Assembly: GCA_902762805.1 (NCBI GenBank)
Contig: CACWPQ010000023.1
Span: 1-64,000, forward strand
Length of the DNA: 64,000 nucleotides
Origin: an uncultured Bacteroidota bacterium
Lineage (GTDB): Bacteria > Bacteroidota > Bacteroidia > Bacteroidales > P3
Direction: 5' to 3'
Part shown: piece by piece, positions 34,455-42,386 of the stretch
Numbering within the stretch: the first letter of the stretch is position 1
Layout of the letters: every line of letters begins with the position of its first letter
Position numbers and translations under genes: made by a program
The notes under the pieces: model-generated
Told to the model about the DNA's origin: nothing
Database searches by the model: none
Seen by the model: only the letters and a program-made list of their open reading frames with translations

Positions 34455-34463
34455 TATCTTTGC
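34455..34463 (+). promoter_or_regulatory. -7 promoter element TATCTTTGC
   Basis: Promoter for the lipoprotein gene at 34520, back to back with the GH3 promoter about 45 bp away. Confidence 0.6.
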
Positions 34464-34519
34464 CCTCGTGAGGTGCAGGTGTGCAGAGTGGTGAAGTTAT
34501 TAATAAACAGTGTATTGCA

Positions 34520-35212
34520 ATGAAAAAGTTGTCCTTTTTGATTCTTCTTGTCGCCGTGCTGGCGGCCTCGTGCGAGCGCGACGTGGTGCCGCTGCCCACC
34601 TCCATCGAGCATTTCACCGTCAGTTCGTCCAAGCGCGTCAAGTTCTCCAAAGGCAATCTGCTGTACAACGCCTCGACGGGCCAGTATAGCACGGCCCCCT
34701 CCCAGCTCGTCTACCTACACGATCCCCTCGTGGACCCGTATCCGGGGTGGACCGACTTTTTCTCCTGGACGCCAGAGGGTTGGAACCTGGACGGCTGGCG
34801 CTGCCTCACCCACGACGAGTGGCACTACCTGCTCACCTTCCGCACCAACGCCCCCAAGAAACGCGGCCTCGCCTCGGTCGATGGCGTGAACGGTCTGGTC
34901 ATCCTGCCCGACGGCTGGAAGCGCCCCTCCGACATCCCCTTCTACCCTGACGCCGAGGGGTATAACGTCAACAGCTACACCTTCGACCAGTGGGAAGTGA
35001 TGGAGAAGGCCGGCGCCATATTCCTCCCCGCCGCCGGCCACGACAGCGGCGACGTGGTCATCGGCGCGGGCACCGAGGGCTACTACTGGTCCACCACCCC
35101 CTACGACGACCTCGGCGCCTGGAACGTGGCCTTCCAACCCAGCGGCATCGGCGCCGTCTACGGCCACAACCGCACCCACGGCTACACCGTGCGCCTGGTC
35201 TTGGAGGATTGA
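34520..35212 (+). CDS. Lipoprotein with FISUMP-like/C-type-lectin-like domain
   Basis: A 230-residue protein. MKKLSFLILLVAVLAASC is a lipoprotein signal. The mature part reads KRVKFSKGNLLYNASTGQYS, GWRCLTHDEWHYLLTFR, VNGLVILPDGWKRP, AGAIFLPAAGHDSG and GYYWSTTPYDD, the order seen in Fibrobacter-succinogenes-type major paralogous domains and related formylglycine-enzyme-like folds found on Bacteroidota surfaces. The role is unknown. It stands alone with its own promoter. Confidence 0.75.
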   Translation: MKKLSFLILLVAVLAASCERDVVPLPTSIEHFTVSSSKRVKFSKGNLLYNASTGQYSTAPSQLVYLHDPLVDPYPGWTDFFSWTPEGWNLDGWRCLTHDEWHYLLTFRTNAPKKRGLASVDGVNGLVILPDGWKRPSDIPFYPDAEGYNVNSYTFDQWEVMEKAGAIFLPAAGHDSGDVVIGAGTEGYYWSTTPYDDLGAWNVAFQPSGIGAVYGHNRTHGYTVRLVLED

Positions 35213-35305
35213 TTATTGTATATCAAAACTATTTGACACACAATGGGCTGTGTCGTATGTTGAAAACTTTTTCAGCATGGACGGTGGTATGTGAAAAAAA
35301 ATGAG

Positions 35306-35314
35306 TACCTTTGC
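35306..35314 (+). promoter_or_regulatory. -7 promoter element TACCTTTGC
   Basis: It lies 22 bases before the PUR-domain gene and probably drives the PUR-parA-parB run. Confidence 0.6.
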
Positions 35315-35335
35315 ACCGCAAAAATAGTAATAAAA

Positions 35336-35683
35336 ATGAGAGAAATGGACAACAAAGAGCCTAGAAAAGAGGAACTCTACAGTCAGGCTATCCCTGCCGG
35401 CAAACGTAGATATTTCTTCGATGTGAAAGAGACCCGTGGTGGTGACAAGTTTATTACCATTACCGAAAGTCGTAAACTCTTCGACAACCGCACAGGTGAG
35501 ATGTATTTTGAGAAGAATAAGCTCTTCCTGTACAAAGAAGATTTCGAGAAATTCAAGCAGGGTTTTGAAAACGCCCTGTCGTTCATCGAGACCGGCATTG
35601 AGCCGCCCCCCGTGGTGGTGGAGGACTCCTGGCGTGGAGACGATATGGACAGCAAGCTTGAGGATATAGATTTTAAATTCTAA
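35336..35683 (+). CDS. PUR-domain nucleic-acid-binding protein (DUF3276)
   Basis: A 115-residue protein. IPAGKRRYFFDVKETRGGDKFITITESRK and FLYKEDFEKFKQGFENALSFI are the conserved strands and helix of the PUR-alpha-like DUF3276 family, small single-stranded DNA/RNA binders of Bacteroidota and spirochaetes. The acidic tail (RGDDMDSKLEDID) is usual. ATG 35336 is taken because the earlier in-frame ATG overlaps the promoter. parA starts 7 bp after the stop. Confidence 0.88.
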   Translation: MREMDNKEPRKEELYSQAIPAGKRRYFFDVKETRGGDKFITITESRKLFDNRTGEMYFEKNKLFLYKEDFEKFKQGFENALSFIETGIEPPPVVVEDSWRGDDMDSKLEDIDFKF

Positions 35684-35689
35684 GCCCCG

Positions 35690-36463
35690 ATGGCGAAGAT
35701 TATTTCTGTGGCCAATCAGAAGGGTGGGGTGGGAAAAACCACCACCGCCGTCAACCTCTCGGCCGCGCTGGCTGTGCTGGAGAAAAAGGTGTTGCTGGTG
35801 GACTGCGACCCGCAGGCCAATGCCACCTCAGGTCTCGGAGTGAACCCTGATGAGCTGGAGAATAGTGTCTATGAGTGTCTGTTGGGCCAGGTCGATGCCG
35901 AGGATGTTATCTACGAGACAGATACTCCTAACCTTGACCTTCTGCCTACGCGCATTGACCTCGTTGGTGCCGAGGTGGAGCTGGTGAGCGAGAAGGGCCG
36001 AGAACTGTTTCTGCAGCGTGTGCTGGAACCCCTGCGCAGCCAGTATGACTATATCATCATCGACTGCTCACCTTCGCTGGGCTTGATTACACTCAACGCC
36101 TTGACGGCATCGGATTCGGTGATTATCCCCATCCAAAGCGAGTACTTCGCGTTGGAAGGACTTGGCAAATTGCTCAACACTGTCCGCATAGTGCAGACCC
36201 GCCTTAACCCTAAACTCGCCATCGAGGGCCTCCTCATCACTATGTACGACAACCGTCTCCGCCTGGCCCGCCAGGTGGTGGAGGATGTGCGCAGCCACTT
36301 CGGAAGCCTGGTGTTCGATACCATCATTTTCCGCAACACCAAACTGGCCGAAGCACCCTCCTACGGCAAGAGCATTATCATGCACGATGCCGCCTCGACA
36401 GGTTCGGTGAACTACCTCAACCTGGCGCAGGAAATACTGACCAAAAAGAATCAAGCATCATGA
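35690..36463 (+). CDS. parA: Chromosome-partitioning ATPase ParA (Soj)
   Basis: A deviant-Walker ATPase of 257 residues acting in chromosome segregation with ParB at parS. The N-terminus is AKIISVANQKGGVGKTTTAVNLSAALA with the signature KGGVGKTT, then LLVDCDPQANATSGLG and YIIIDCSPSLGLITLNAL. The length is normal for chromosomal Soj proteins without a DNA-binding extension. The stop overlaps the ATG of parB by four bases. Confidence 0.96.
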   Translation: MAKIISVANQKGGVGKTTTAVNLSAALAVLEKKVLLVDCDPQANATSGLGVNPDELENSVYECLLGQVDAEDVIYETDTPNLDLLPTRIDLVGAEVELVSEKGRELFLQRVLEPLRSQYDYIIIDCSPSLGLITLNALTASDSVIIPIQSEYFALEGLGKLLNTVRIVQTRLNPKLAIEGLLITMYDNRLRLARQVVEDVRSHFGSLVFDTIIFRNTKLAEAPSYGKSIIMHDAASTGSVNYLNLAQEILTKKNQAS

Positions 36464-37341
36464 CTGCAAAATTGAAGAAAGCCGGAGGCTTGGGACGTGG
36501 CCTGGGGTCGATACTGCCCGATGTGGACATCACTGTCCCGCAGACCGCTACTGTGGCGGCCTCGATCAGCGAGATTCCGCTGGAGAGTGTGAATGCCAAC
36601 CCCTACCAGCCGCGTAAAGAATTCGATGACGAGGCACTGGCTGAACTGGCACAGTCGATAAAAAAACAGGGCGTCATCACTCCCGTCACCGTCCGCCAGA
36701 TGGCCGACGGCACCTACCAGCTCATCGCCGGCGAGCGCCGCACCCGTGCCGCTCGCCGTGCAGGCCTCACCACCATCCCGGCCTATATCCGCGTCGCCAC
36801 CGACACCCAGATGATGGAAATGGCACTCGTCGAGAACATCCAGCGCTCCGAACTCGGCGCCATGGAAGTGGCCCTCGCCTACAAAGCCCTCGTCGAGGAA
36901 TGCCAGCTCACACACGAAGAGCTCAGCGACCGCGTCGGCAAAAGCCGCTCCACCATCACCAACTACCTCCGCCTCCTCGACCTCCCCGCCGAAACCCAGC
37001 TCGCCCTCAGCCGCGACCAAATCAGCATGGCCCATGCGCGTGCCCTGGCCGGGGTGGAAGACACCCCCAAGCACCTCGACCTACTCCACCAGGTGATCGC
37101 CCGCCAGCTCTCCGTCCACCAGACCGAGCAGCTCATCAAAGGCCTCAAGGCCAAGCCCGCCCCCAAGGTCAAGCTCCGCGGCTCCCTCCCTGCCTCCCAC
37201 ACCGACGCACAGCAGCGCCTCCGCGACCGCCTGCAGTCCACCGTCGAGGTCAAACGCTCACAGCGCGGCAAAGGCTCCCTCACCATCCACTTCAACTCCG
37301 ACGCCGACTTCGAGCGCATCCTGCAGATAATTGAAAACTGA
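36460..37341 (+). CDS. parB: Chromosome-partitioning CTPase/DNA-binding protein ParB
   Basis: A 293-residue ParB/Spo0J protein. Residues about 40-140 carry the CTP-binding domain with NPYQPRKEFD, GVITPVTVRQ and GERRTRAARRAGL (GERRxRA motif). The next region, LTHEELSDRVGKSRSTITNYLRLL, is the helix-turn-helix for parS. A linker and a short dimerisation domain ending RILQIIEN follow. The stop TGA is the first of a 7-bp ATTGAAA array. No parS site was pinned down by eye. Confidence 0.96.
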   Translation: MTAKLKKAGGLGRGLGSILPDVDITVPQTATVAASISEIPLESVNANPYQPRKEFDDEALAELAQSIKKQGVITPVTVRQMADGTYQLIAGERRTRAARRAGLTTIPAYIRVATDTQMMEMALVENIQRSELGAMEVALAYKALVEECQLTHEELSDRVGKSRSTITNYLRLLDLPAETQLALSRDQISMAHARALAGVEDTPKHLDLLHQVIARQLSVHQTEQLIKGLKAKPAPKVKLRGSLPASHTDAQQRLRDRLQSTVEVKRSQRGKGSLTIHFNSDADFERILQIIEN

Positions 37342-37360
37342 AAGTTGAAAATTGAAAGGA
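37329..37360 (+). repeat. 7-bp tandem repeat array, unit ATTGAAA
   Basis: Four units cover the parB stop and the start of the DUF5683 gene. The coding strand has TGA in each unit, stopping parB, and a TTG in the last unit that may start the next gene. Confidence 0.8.
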
Positions 37361-37945
37361 ATTCTCCATAGCCGGCTGCTGCGCTTGATGTTCTGCGTCA
37401 GCGTGGTTTTCAATTTCCAATTTTCAACTTTCAATTGCAATGCCCAGCAGCCTGACTCCACCCTTCTCCGCCCCCCAACCACCGCCCTCCAGCCTCAGTC
37501 CTCCCACTCCGCCAACCGCGCCCTCCTCCTCTCCCTCCTCCCCGGCGCCGGCCAGGTCTACAACCGCCAGGCATGGAAAGTGCCCATCATCTACGGCGCC
37601 TTCGCCGGCATGGGCTACCTGATACATTATAATTACACGCGCATGGACATGTTCAAAACCGAATACCTCTACCGCGTCAACAACCCCGGCGAGCGCCAGC
37701 TCGAAGGCTATGAGTCCTATCCCGACCAGAACATCTACAACCTCTACAACTCCTACAACCGCAACTTCCAGCTCATGGTCATCATCACCGTCGGCATCTA
37801 TGCTCTCAACCTCATCGATGCCTATGTCTTCGGCCACCTGTTTGACTTCCAGATAGATGACAACCTCGCCATGTCGCTCTCGCCCTCGCTCGCGCCCCTC
37901 CCCACCGGCCTGCATCCCACCCTCGGGCTCACTTTTTCGTTCTGA
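37352..37945 (+). CDS. DUF5683 membrane-associated protein
   Basis: A protein of about 197 residues. The core NRALLLSLLPGAGQVYNRQAWKVPIIYGAFAGMGYLIHYN and the later NFQLMVIITVGIYALNLIDAYVFGHLFDFQI match DUF5683 proteins, which commonly follow parAB in Bacteroidota. A signal peptide contains FNFQFSTFN coded by a second 7-bp array. The only start giving a full signal peptide is a TTG at 37352, which lies in the repeat after parB. The first ATG is at 37388 and leaves a short signal. The function is unknown, perhaps cell wall or envelope related. Confidence 0.8.
   Translation: MKGILHSRLLRLMFCVSVVFNFQFSTFNCNAQQPDSTLLRPPTTALQPQSSHSANRALLLSLLPGAGQVYNRQAWKVPIIYGAFAGMGYLIHYNYTRMDMFKTEYLYRVNNPGERQLEGYESYPDQNIYNLYNSYNRNFQLMVIITVGIYALNLIDAYVFGHLFDFQIDDNLAMSLSPSLAPLPTGLHPTLGLTFSF
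37408..37438 (+). repeat. 7-bp tandem repeat in signal peptide, unit ATTTTCA
   Basis: Four units (TTTTCAA, TTTCCAA, TTTTCAA, CTTTCAA) read as VFNFQFSTFN in the DUF5683 signal peptide. Confidence 0.85.
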
Positions 37946-38028
37946 ATACAATAATTTAACGCCCACCGCGTTACCTATCCAGACAATCAAGCATTCAAAA
38001 AAAAATCAAACAATAACACAATCAAGCA

Positions 38029-38736
38029 ATGACGAACCCTCTTCTCCTCATTCAGAGCGACTCGGCCGTGCAGGCCGTCGCCGACGCAGCTGCCACCGCC
38101 GCCGCCCCCGAGCGCATCACCCTTTGGGACATGGCCCTCAACGGCGGCTGGATCATGCTCGTCCTGGCCCTGCTGCTCATCCTGGCCATCTACATCTTCA
38201 TCGAGCGCTACCTGACGCTCAACGGCGCCCTCAAGGGCGAAGCCGACTCGCTGTTTATGAACACCATACGCCAGTACGTCCACGAAGGCAACGTCGACGC
38301 CGCACGCGACCTCTCCAAGCAGACCGACTCGCCCCTCGGCCGCATGATTGCCAAGGGCTTCTCGCGCCTCGGCCGTCCCCTGCCCGACATCCAGGCCGCC
38401 ATCGAAAACGAAGGCAAGCTCGAGGTGGCCAACCTCGAGAAGCGCGTCTCGCTGGTCGCCACCGTCGCCTCCCTCGGCCCCATGCTCGGCTTCCTCGGCA
38501 CCGTCACCGGCATGATCACCGCCTTCCAGGACATGGCACACGCCGGCAACAACATCGACATCCAGCTCCTCGCCACAGGCATCTACCAGGCCATGGTCAC
38601 CACCGTCGGCGGCCTCATCGTCGGCATCATCGCCTACTTCCTCTACAACCTCCTCGTCACTCGCATCAACAAAGTCGTCTTCGACCTCGAGGTGCGCGCC
38701 AACGAATTCATGGACCTCCTTCACGAACCCGCCTAA
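38029..38736 (+). CDS. MotA/TolQ/ExbB proton-channel protein (ExbB-like)
   Basis: A 235-residue inner-membrane protein with three membrane segments: GGWIMLVLALLLILAIYIFI near residue 40, LGPMLGFLGTVTGMITAF near 150, and VGGLIVGIIAYFLYNLLV near 200. The TolQ/ExbB family motif LGFLGTVTGMI is clear. With the next two genes it should form the proton-driven motor that energises TonB-dependent outer-membrane transport. The gene is 4 bp from the ExbD-like gene. Confidence 0.93.
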   Translation: MTNPLLLIQSDSAVQAVADAAATAAAPERITLWDMALNGGWIMLVLALLLILAIYIFIERYLTLNGALKGEADSLFMNTIRQYVHEGNVDAARDLSKQTDSPLGRMIAKGFSRLGRPLPDIQAAIENEGKLEVANLEKRVSLVATVASLGPMLGFLGTVTGMITAFQDMAHAGNNIDIQLLATGIYQAMVTTVGGLIVGIIAYFLYNLLVTRINKVVFDLEVRANEFMDLLHEPA

Positions 38737-38739
38737 GCC

Positions 38740-39153
38740 ATGATCAATCTTCAGAACAAAGTGCGCATCGAGTCCAACTCCTCGTCCATGTCGGACCTGG
38801 TGTTCCTCCTGCTCATCTTCTTCATGATCACCTCCACGCTCATCAGCCCCAACGCCGTCAAACTCCTCCTCCCCGAGAGCACGAGCAAGACCATGGCCAA
38901 GCAGAACGTGACGGTGTATATCGACGAAGGCTTCAACTTCTACGTCGGCGAGACCGCCGTGCCCGTCGAAGAACTTGGAAGCCACATCGCCGCCGGCATC
39001 GAGCCCGGCATCGACGACGCCTGCGTCGTCCTCCGCTCCGACAAGACCGTGCCCGTGCAGTACGTGGTCAACGTCATCGACGCCGTCAACGCCCTCAACG
39101 CCGCCTCCGGCAGCAAGCATAAGGTCATCCTCGCAACATCACCCAAGTCATGA
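38740..39153 (+). CDS. Biopolymer transporter ExbD/TolR-like
   Basis: A 137-residue protein with one N-terminal membrane helix (SMSDLVFLLLIFFMITSTLI), which contains the conserved Asp in SDLVF needed for proton use. A periplasmic domain follows (VTVYIDEGFNFYVGETAVP). It partners the ExbB-like protein upstream. Its stop overlaps the ATG of the TonB-like gene (ATGA). Confidence 0.93.
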   Translation: MINLQNKVRIESNSSSMSDLVFLLLIFFMITSTLISPNAVKLLLPESTSKTMAKQNVTVYIDEGFNFYVGETAVPVEELGSHIAAGIEPGIDDACVVLRSDKTVPVQYVVNVIDAVNALNAASGSKHKVILATSPKS

Positions 39154-39884
39154 GCAACCAACTGAAATCGGGCATCGGCACCGCCCTCTTCGTGGCGCTC
39201 GTCGTCGTGATCCTGCTGGCCTTCGGCTACAACCCGCCGGACCCGCCCATCCCCGAGGAGGGCGTCGAGGTCAACGTGGGCGACAGCGACTTCGGCCTCG
39301 GCAGCAACCCCGAGCCCGCCAACGCCGCCTCCAGCTATGCACCGCCCGCGGCGCAGCAGCGCGTGGCCACACAGCAGTCCGAGCCCAGCCTCGCCATGAA
39401 CTCCAGCCCCACGGCTACGGGCGCCACCAACCCCGCCGCCGAGCCGCAGCCACAGCCCGAAAACAAAGAGCCCGAAATCAACCGCAACGCCCTCTTCCCC
39501 GGCAAGCGCAACCAGCCCGCCGGTGGCAGCCAAGGAGTCACCGAAGGCACCGGCAACCAGGGCAAGCCCGACGGCACCCCCAACAGCGGCAACTACGCCG
39601 GCAGCGGCGGCCACGGCGGCAGCTACTCGCTCAAAGGCCGCAGCGCCGTCTCGCTCCCCAAACCCGTCTACAACTCCAACAAGCAGGGCACCGTCGTCAT
39701 CGACATCTGGGTCGACCAGCAGGGCCGCGTCACCCGCGTCGAGGGCCCGGCCAAAGGCTCCACCCTCACCGACGCCGCCATGGTCAACCAAGCCAAGTCC
39801 GCCGCACTCAAAGCACGCTTCAACGCCGACACCAAAGCCCAGGAAGTCCAAAAAGGCACCATCACCTACATATTTAAAATATAA
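39150..39884 (+). CDS. TonB-family energy transducer
   Basis: A 244-residue protein with an N-terminal anchor (IGTALFVALVVVILLAFG), a Pro/Ala/Gln-rich periplasmic spacer with glycine-rich end (residues about 30-155), and a C-terminal TonB domain of about 85 residues (GTVVIDIWVDQQGRVTRVEG, ALKARFNADTKAQEVQKGTITYIF). It closes the ExbB-ExbD-TonB set and would transmit force to TonB-dependent receptors. None of those receptors is in the window. Confidence 0.9.
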   Translation: MSNQLKSGIGTALFVALVVVILLAFGYNPPDPPIPEEGVEVNVGDSDFGLGSNPEPANAASSYAPPAAQQRVATQQSEPSLAMNSSPTATGATNPAAEPQPQPENKEPEINRNALFPGKRNQPAGGSQGVTEGTGNQGKPDGTPNSGNYAGSGGHGGSYSLKGRSAVSLPKPVYNSNKQGTVVIDIWVDQQGRVTRVEGPAKGSTLTDAAMVNQAKSAALKARFNADTKAQEVQKGTITYIFKI

Positions 39885-39955
39885 GCAGCTAAAGGACTAA
39901 GGCGTAACCCTACCAACATATCACTAAACAGATTGCCAGACAAATACATTCGTCC

Positions 39956-39993
39956 TTTCACTCCCCTTCACTCCCCTTCACTCCCCAAAAAAC
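39956..39993 (+). repeat. 10-bp tandem repeat, unit TTCACTCCCC
   Basis: Three units between the TonB-like gene and hslR. The reverse complement of a related unit is repeated in the MutL linker at 62641-62697. Confidence 0.7.
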
Positions 39994-40003
39994 ACCCAAT
40001 AAC

Positions 40004-40375
40004 ATGCGACTCGACAAATATCTATGGGCCGTGCGCCTCTACAAAACCCGCTCCCTGGCGGCCGACGCCTGCCAGAACGGCCGCGTCAAACTCACCGCCG
40101 ACGGCCGCGAGCTCAAACCCGCCCACGACGTCAAAATCGGCGAGCGCTTCAGCCTCAACATCGACCAGCTACACAAAGAAATCGAAGTCCTCGCCCTCCC
40201 GCCCAACCGCGTCGGCGCACCACTGGTCCAAGGCTTCATGATCGACCGCACCCCGCCCGAAGAGTACGAACGCATCCAGATGGCACGCCAGTACGCCTTC
40301 GAAAAACGCGACCGCGGCGCCGGCCGCCCCACCAAACGCGAACGACGTGAAATCGAGGAATTTAAATACAAATAA
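40004..40375 (+). CDS. hslR: S4-domain RNA-binding heat-shock protein (Hsp15-like)
   Basis: A 123-residue protein. The S4 fold is complete: MRLDKYLWAVRLYKTRSLA, CQNGRVKLTADGRELKPAHDVKIGERFSL. The C-terminal basic tail (GRPTKRERREIEEFKYK) matches the Hsp15 family, which rescues stalled 50S subunits carrying peptidyl-tRNA. The identification is by domain and length, and other S4 proteins of similar size exist. Followed by a copy of the dispersed 3'-end repeat. Confidence 0.85.
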   Translation: MRLDKYLWAVRLYKTRSLAADACQNGRVKLTADGRELKPAHDVKIGERFSLNIDQLHKEIEVLALPPNRVGAPLVQGFMIDRTPPEEYERIQMARQYAFEKRDRGAGRPTKRERREIEEFKYK

Positions 40376-40383
40376 CCAACCTC

Positions 40384-40456
40384 ATGGGTAATAATGGGTA
40401 ATAATGTGTAAAGGCCGAACTATTCCCCTAGAGAGTCCCTACCGTCCCCCTAGAGA
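40384..40456 (+). repeat. Dispersed 3'-end repeat, copy C
   Basis: Two GGGTAATAATG-type units, then AAAGGCCGAACTATTCCCC, TAGAGAGTCCCTACCG and CCCCTAGAGAACCCC. It lies right after the hslR stop. Confidence 0.8.
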
Positions 40457-40540
40457 ACCCCAACGAAAATAATCCCATATTTTTAACATTTCAGTTGCAA
40501 TAAACCCAAGTTTCACCGTACCTAATTACGATTTGAGCCC

Positions 40541-41074
40541 GTGGAAGACAAGCAGATAGTAGAGAGAATACTGGCAGGCGAGACCGAACTGTACTCCCTC
40601 ATCGTGAAGGAATACCAACAAATCGTGGCCAACCTGACCTATAAACTCTGCGGCAACAAGCTTGAGGTAGAGGAAGTCACCCAACAGGTCTTCGTCGAAC
40701 TCTACATGGCACTGCCGCGCTTCCGCTTCGACTCGAAGCTGAGTTCCTTCATATACCGCATCACCGTCAACGTCGTCTGCAAGATGATGAACAAAGCCAA
40801 GCGCTTCGTCAGCAGCGACGAGTACGACGACCGCCCCGAGACCCCCTCCGATGAGCGAAACGCCGAGCAGAAACTCATCCACCAAGAGCAGCTCCAACAG
40901 CTCCGCACCGCCATCGGACACCTCAAGGATGAGCAGCGCACCGCCCTGGTGCTCTACACCTTCGAGGACTTCTCCTACAACCAAATCGCCGAAGTGATGC
41001 AGTGCAGCCTCAGCAAAGTCGAATCACTTATCTTCCGGGCCAAGAAAAACCTGGCAAAAGAACTGAAGCAATGA
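40541..41074 (+). CDS. ECF-type RNA polymerase sigma factor
   Basis: A 177-residue sigma-70 family protein. The sigma-2 region includes YQQIVANLTYKLCGNKLEVEEVTQQVFVELY and FRFDSKLSSFIYRITVNVV, and the sigma-4 region includes RTALVLYTFEDFSYNQIAEVMQCSLSKVESLIFRAKKNL. It has a GTG start at 40541, as no suitable ATG lies upstream. The next gene overlaps it by four bases and looks like an anti-sigma partner, so this is probably an envelope-stress regulator of its own operon. Confidence 0.93.
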   Translation: MEDKQIVERILAGETELYSLIVKEYQQIVANLTYKLCGNKLEVEEVTQQVFVELYMALPRFRFDSKLSSFIYRITVNVVCKMMNKAKRFVSSDEYDDRPETPSDERNAEQKLIHQEQLQQLRTAIGHLKDEQRTALVLYTFEDFSYNQIAEVMQCSLSKVESLIFRAKKNLAKELKQ

Positions 41075-41406
41075 ATACAGAACAACTACTCCAAGAACTG
41101 GCGCAAACCGAGTGCCCACGGCAGGTCGACGTGGTCGACTCCGTCATGGCCGCCGTGCGCCAGCGCCCCTACCTCATGCCCAAGCGCCGCAACGTGGTGC
41201 TGCGCCGCATCGGCCTCTCCGCCGCCGCCGTGGCCGCCGTGGCCATCATCGCCGTCCCCGCCCTCATGCCCAAGGCCGGAAGCAACGAGCCCATGGGCGA
41301 CATGCTCGCCTCCGTCCAGAGCTACGACTACTACGCCGCCGTCGAATCCGCCGCCGTCAACCCCATCGAATGCCTCTACGACGAACCCGAAGACACCAAC
41401 GAATAA
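41071..41406 (+). CDS. Probable anti-sigma factor, single-pass membrane protein
   Basis: A 111-residue protein with a cytoplasmic N-terminal half (NTEQLLQELAQTECPRQVDVVDSVMAAV), one membrane helix (IGLSAAAVAAVAIIAVPAL, residues about 48-66) and a short periplasmic tail. There is no classical ZAS motif. The four-base overlap with the sigma factor gene and the topology support an anti-sigma role, which is inferred from context. Confidence 0.7.
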   Translation: MNTEQLLQELAQTECPRQVDVVDSVMAAVRQRPYLMPKRRNVVLRRIGLSAAAVAAVAIIAVPALMPKAGSNEPMGDMLASVQSYDYYAAVESAAVNPIECLYDEPEDTNE

Positions 41407-41418
41407 CCCCCCATCGCC

Positions 41419-41847
41419 ATGAAAAAGACACTCTTTGCAGCCGCACTGCTCTCAATTTTCAGCTTGCAATTCTCCATTTGCGCCGCCCAGCAACCCGAAC
41501 CCCGCCAGGGCCGCGGCAAGCACCACCGACCCGACATCACCGAACTCGTCAGCGACCTCACCGACAAGCAGAAACGCTCCATCGACGCCATCACCGCCGA
41601 GTCCAAAGAGCGTGTCGCCAAACTGCGCGCCCAGCAGAAAGCCGTCCGCGACAGCATCGCCATCTATATGGACCGCGAGGGCGACCAGTCCAAGTCGCTC
41701 CACCCACTCTTCGACCGCGAAGCCCGGCTGCAAAGCCTCGTCTCGCGCGAGATGTACGCCACCAAAGTCCGCGTCGACGAACTCCTCACCCCGGCCCAAC
41801 GCCAGCAACTCAAGCAGAGCGGCAAGAAACGCCGCGGCAAAAAATAA
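41419..41847 (+). CDS. Periplasmic Spy/CpxP-like protein
   Basis: A 142-residue exported protein. The signal peptide MKKTLFAAALLSIFSLQFSICAAQ has a degenerate version of the repeat-coded IFNFQFS core. The mature part is helical and charged (DLTDKQKRSIDAITAESKERVAKLRAQQKAVRDSI, VDELLTPAQRQQLKQSGKKRRG), with an LTPAQ motif near the end as in the LTxxQ (Spy/CpxP) family of periplasmic chaperone-like stress proteins. Its place after the ECF sigma and anti-sigma genes fits an envelope-stress operon. It ends at a bidirectional terminator. Confidence 0.75.
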   Translation: MKKTLFAAALLSIFSLQFSICAAQQPEPRQGRGKHHRPDITELVSDLTDKQKRSIDAITAESKERVAKLRAQQKAVRDSIAIYMDREGDQSKSLHPLFDREARLQSLVSREMYATKVRVDELLTPAQRQQLKQSGKKRRGKK

Positions 41848-41862
41848 GACGCTTACCAAAAA

Positions 41863-41892
41863 GAAAAGCCCCTGACTATGCAGGGGCTTTTC
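41863..41892. terminator. Bidirectional intrinsic terminator
   Basis: A perfect 12-bp stem (GAAAAGCCCCTG with its complement), a 6-base loop, with T-rich sequence on both sides. It lies between convergent operons and can serve both. Confidence 0.92.
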
Positions 41893-41915
41893 CGTTTTAG
41901 AGTGGGCTCGGCGCG

Positions 41916-42386
41916 TTATTTGCGCGTGCCCTTGGAGGCGTTGTAGAAGATTTTGAGCGCACCGGCTTTACGCAGTTCCTGCTTGATGTCGCTCACCATG
42001 CCCATGCGGACGGCCTTGTCGGCCTTGATGGCGGTGGTGATGAAGGGACGGTCCGCCTCGATGCGCTGCTCGCGCTCCTGCTCCACGAAAGAGATGATGT
42101 CGCTCACTTCGCTGATCTGGTCGTTGAGCTGGATACGGGGTTCGGTACCGTACTTCTTCTGCTGGTCCTGCAGCGGGACGCCGACGTTGATGTAGCTCAC
42201 CAGGCTCTTCTTCTCGAGCTTGGTGACCTCGGTGCCTTGCGGAGGGATGATCCTCACGTAGAGGCTGCTCTCGCGCATGGTGGTGATCACCATGAAGAAG
42301 AACAGGAGCATGAAGATGATATCACTCATCGAGCCCATGTTGAGGGCGGGGGTCTCTTTAGCTTTTTTACCAGTAAAACGTGCCAT
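41916..42386 (-). CDS. ExbD/TolR-family protein, second system
   Basis: A 156-residue protein with one membrane helix preceded by NMGSMSDIIFMLLFFFMVI (conserved Asp in SDI). The periplasmic domain includes RPFITTAIKADKAVRMGMVSDIKQELR, the usual TolR/ExbD end. It is the last gene of the cluster running from 44323 down and overlaps the stop-start region of the ExbD paralogue before it. Confidence 0.9.
   Translation of the reverse strand: MARFTGKKAKETPALNMGSMSDIIFMLLFFFMVITTMRESSLYVRIIPPQGTEVTKLEKKSLVSYINVGVPLQDQQKKYGTEPRIQLNDQISEVSDIISFVEQEREQRIEADRPFITTAIKADKAVRMGMVSDIKQELRKAGALKIFYNASKGTRK

Noticed and set aside
35224..35260. Small hairpin (GACACA...TGTGTC) after the 34520 lipoprotein considered as a terminator
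   Set aside because: The stem is only six pairs and no T-run follows.
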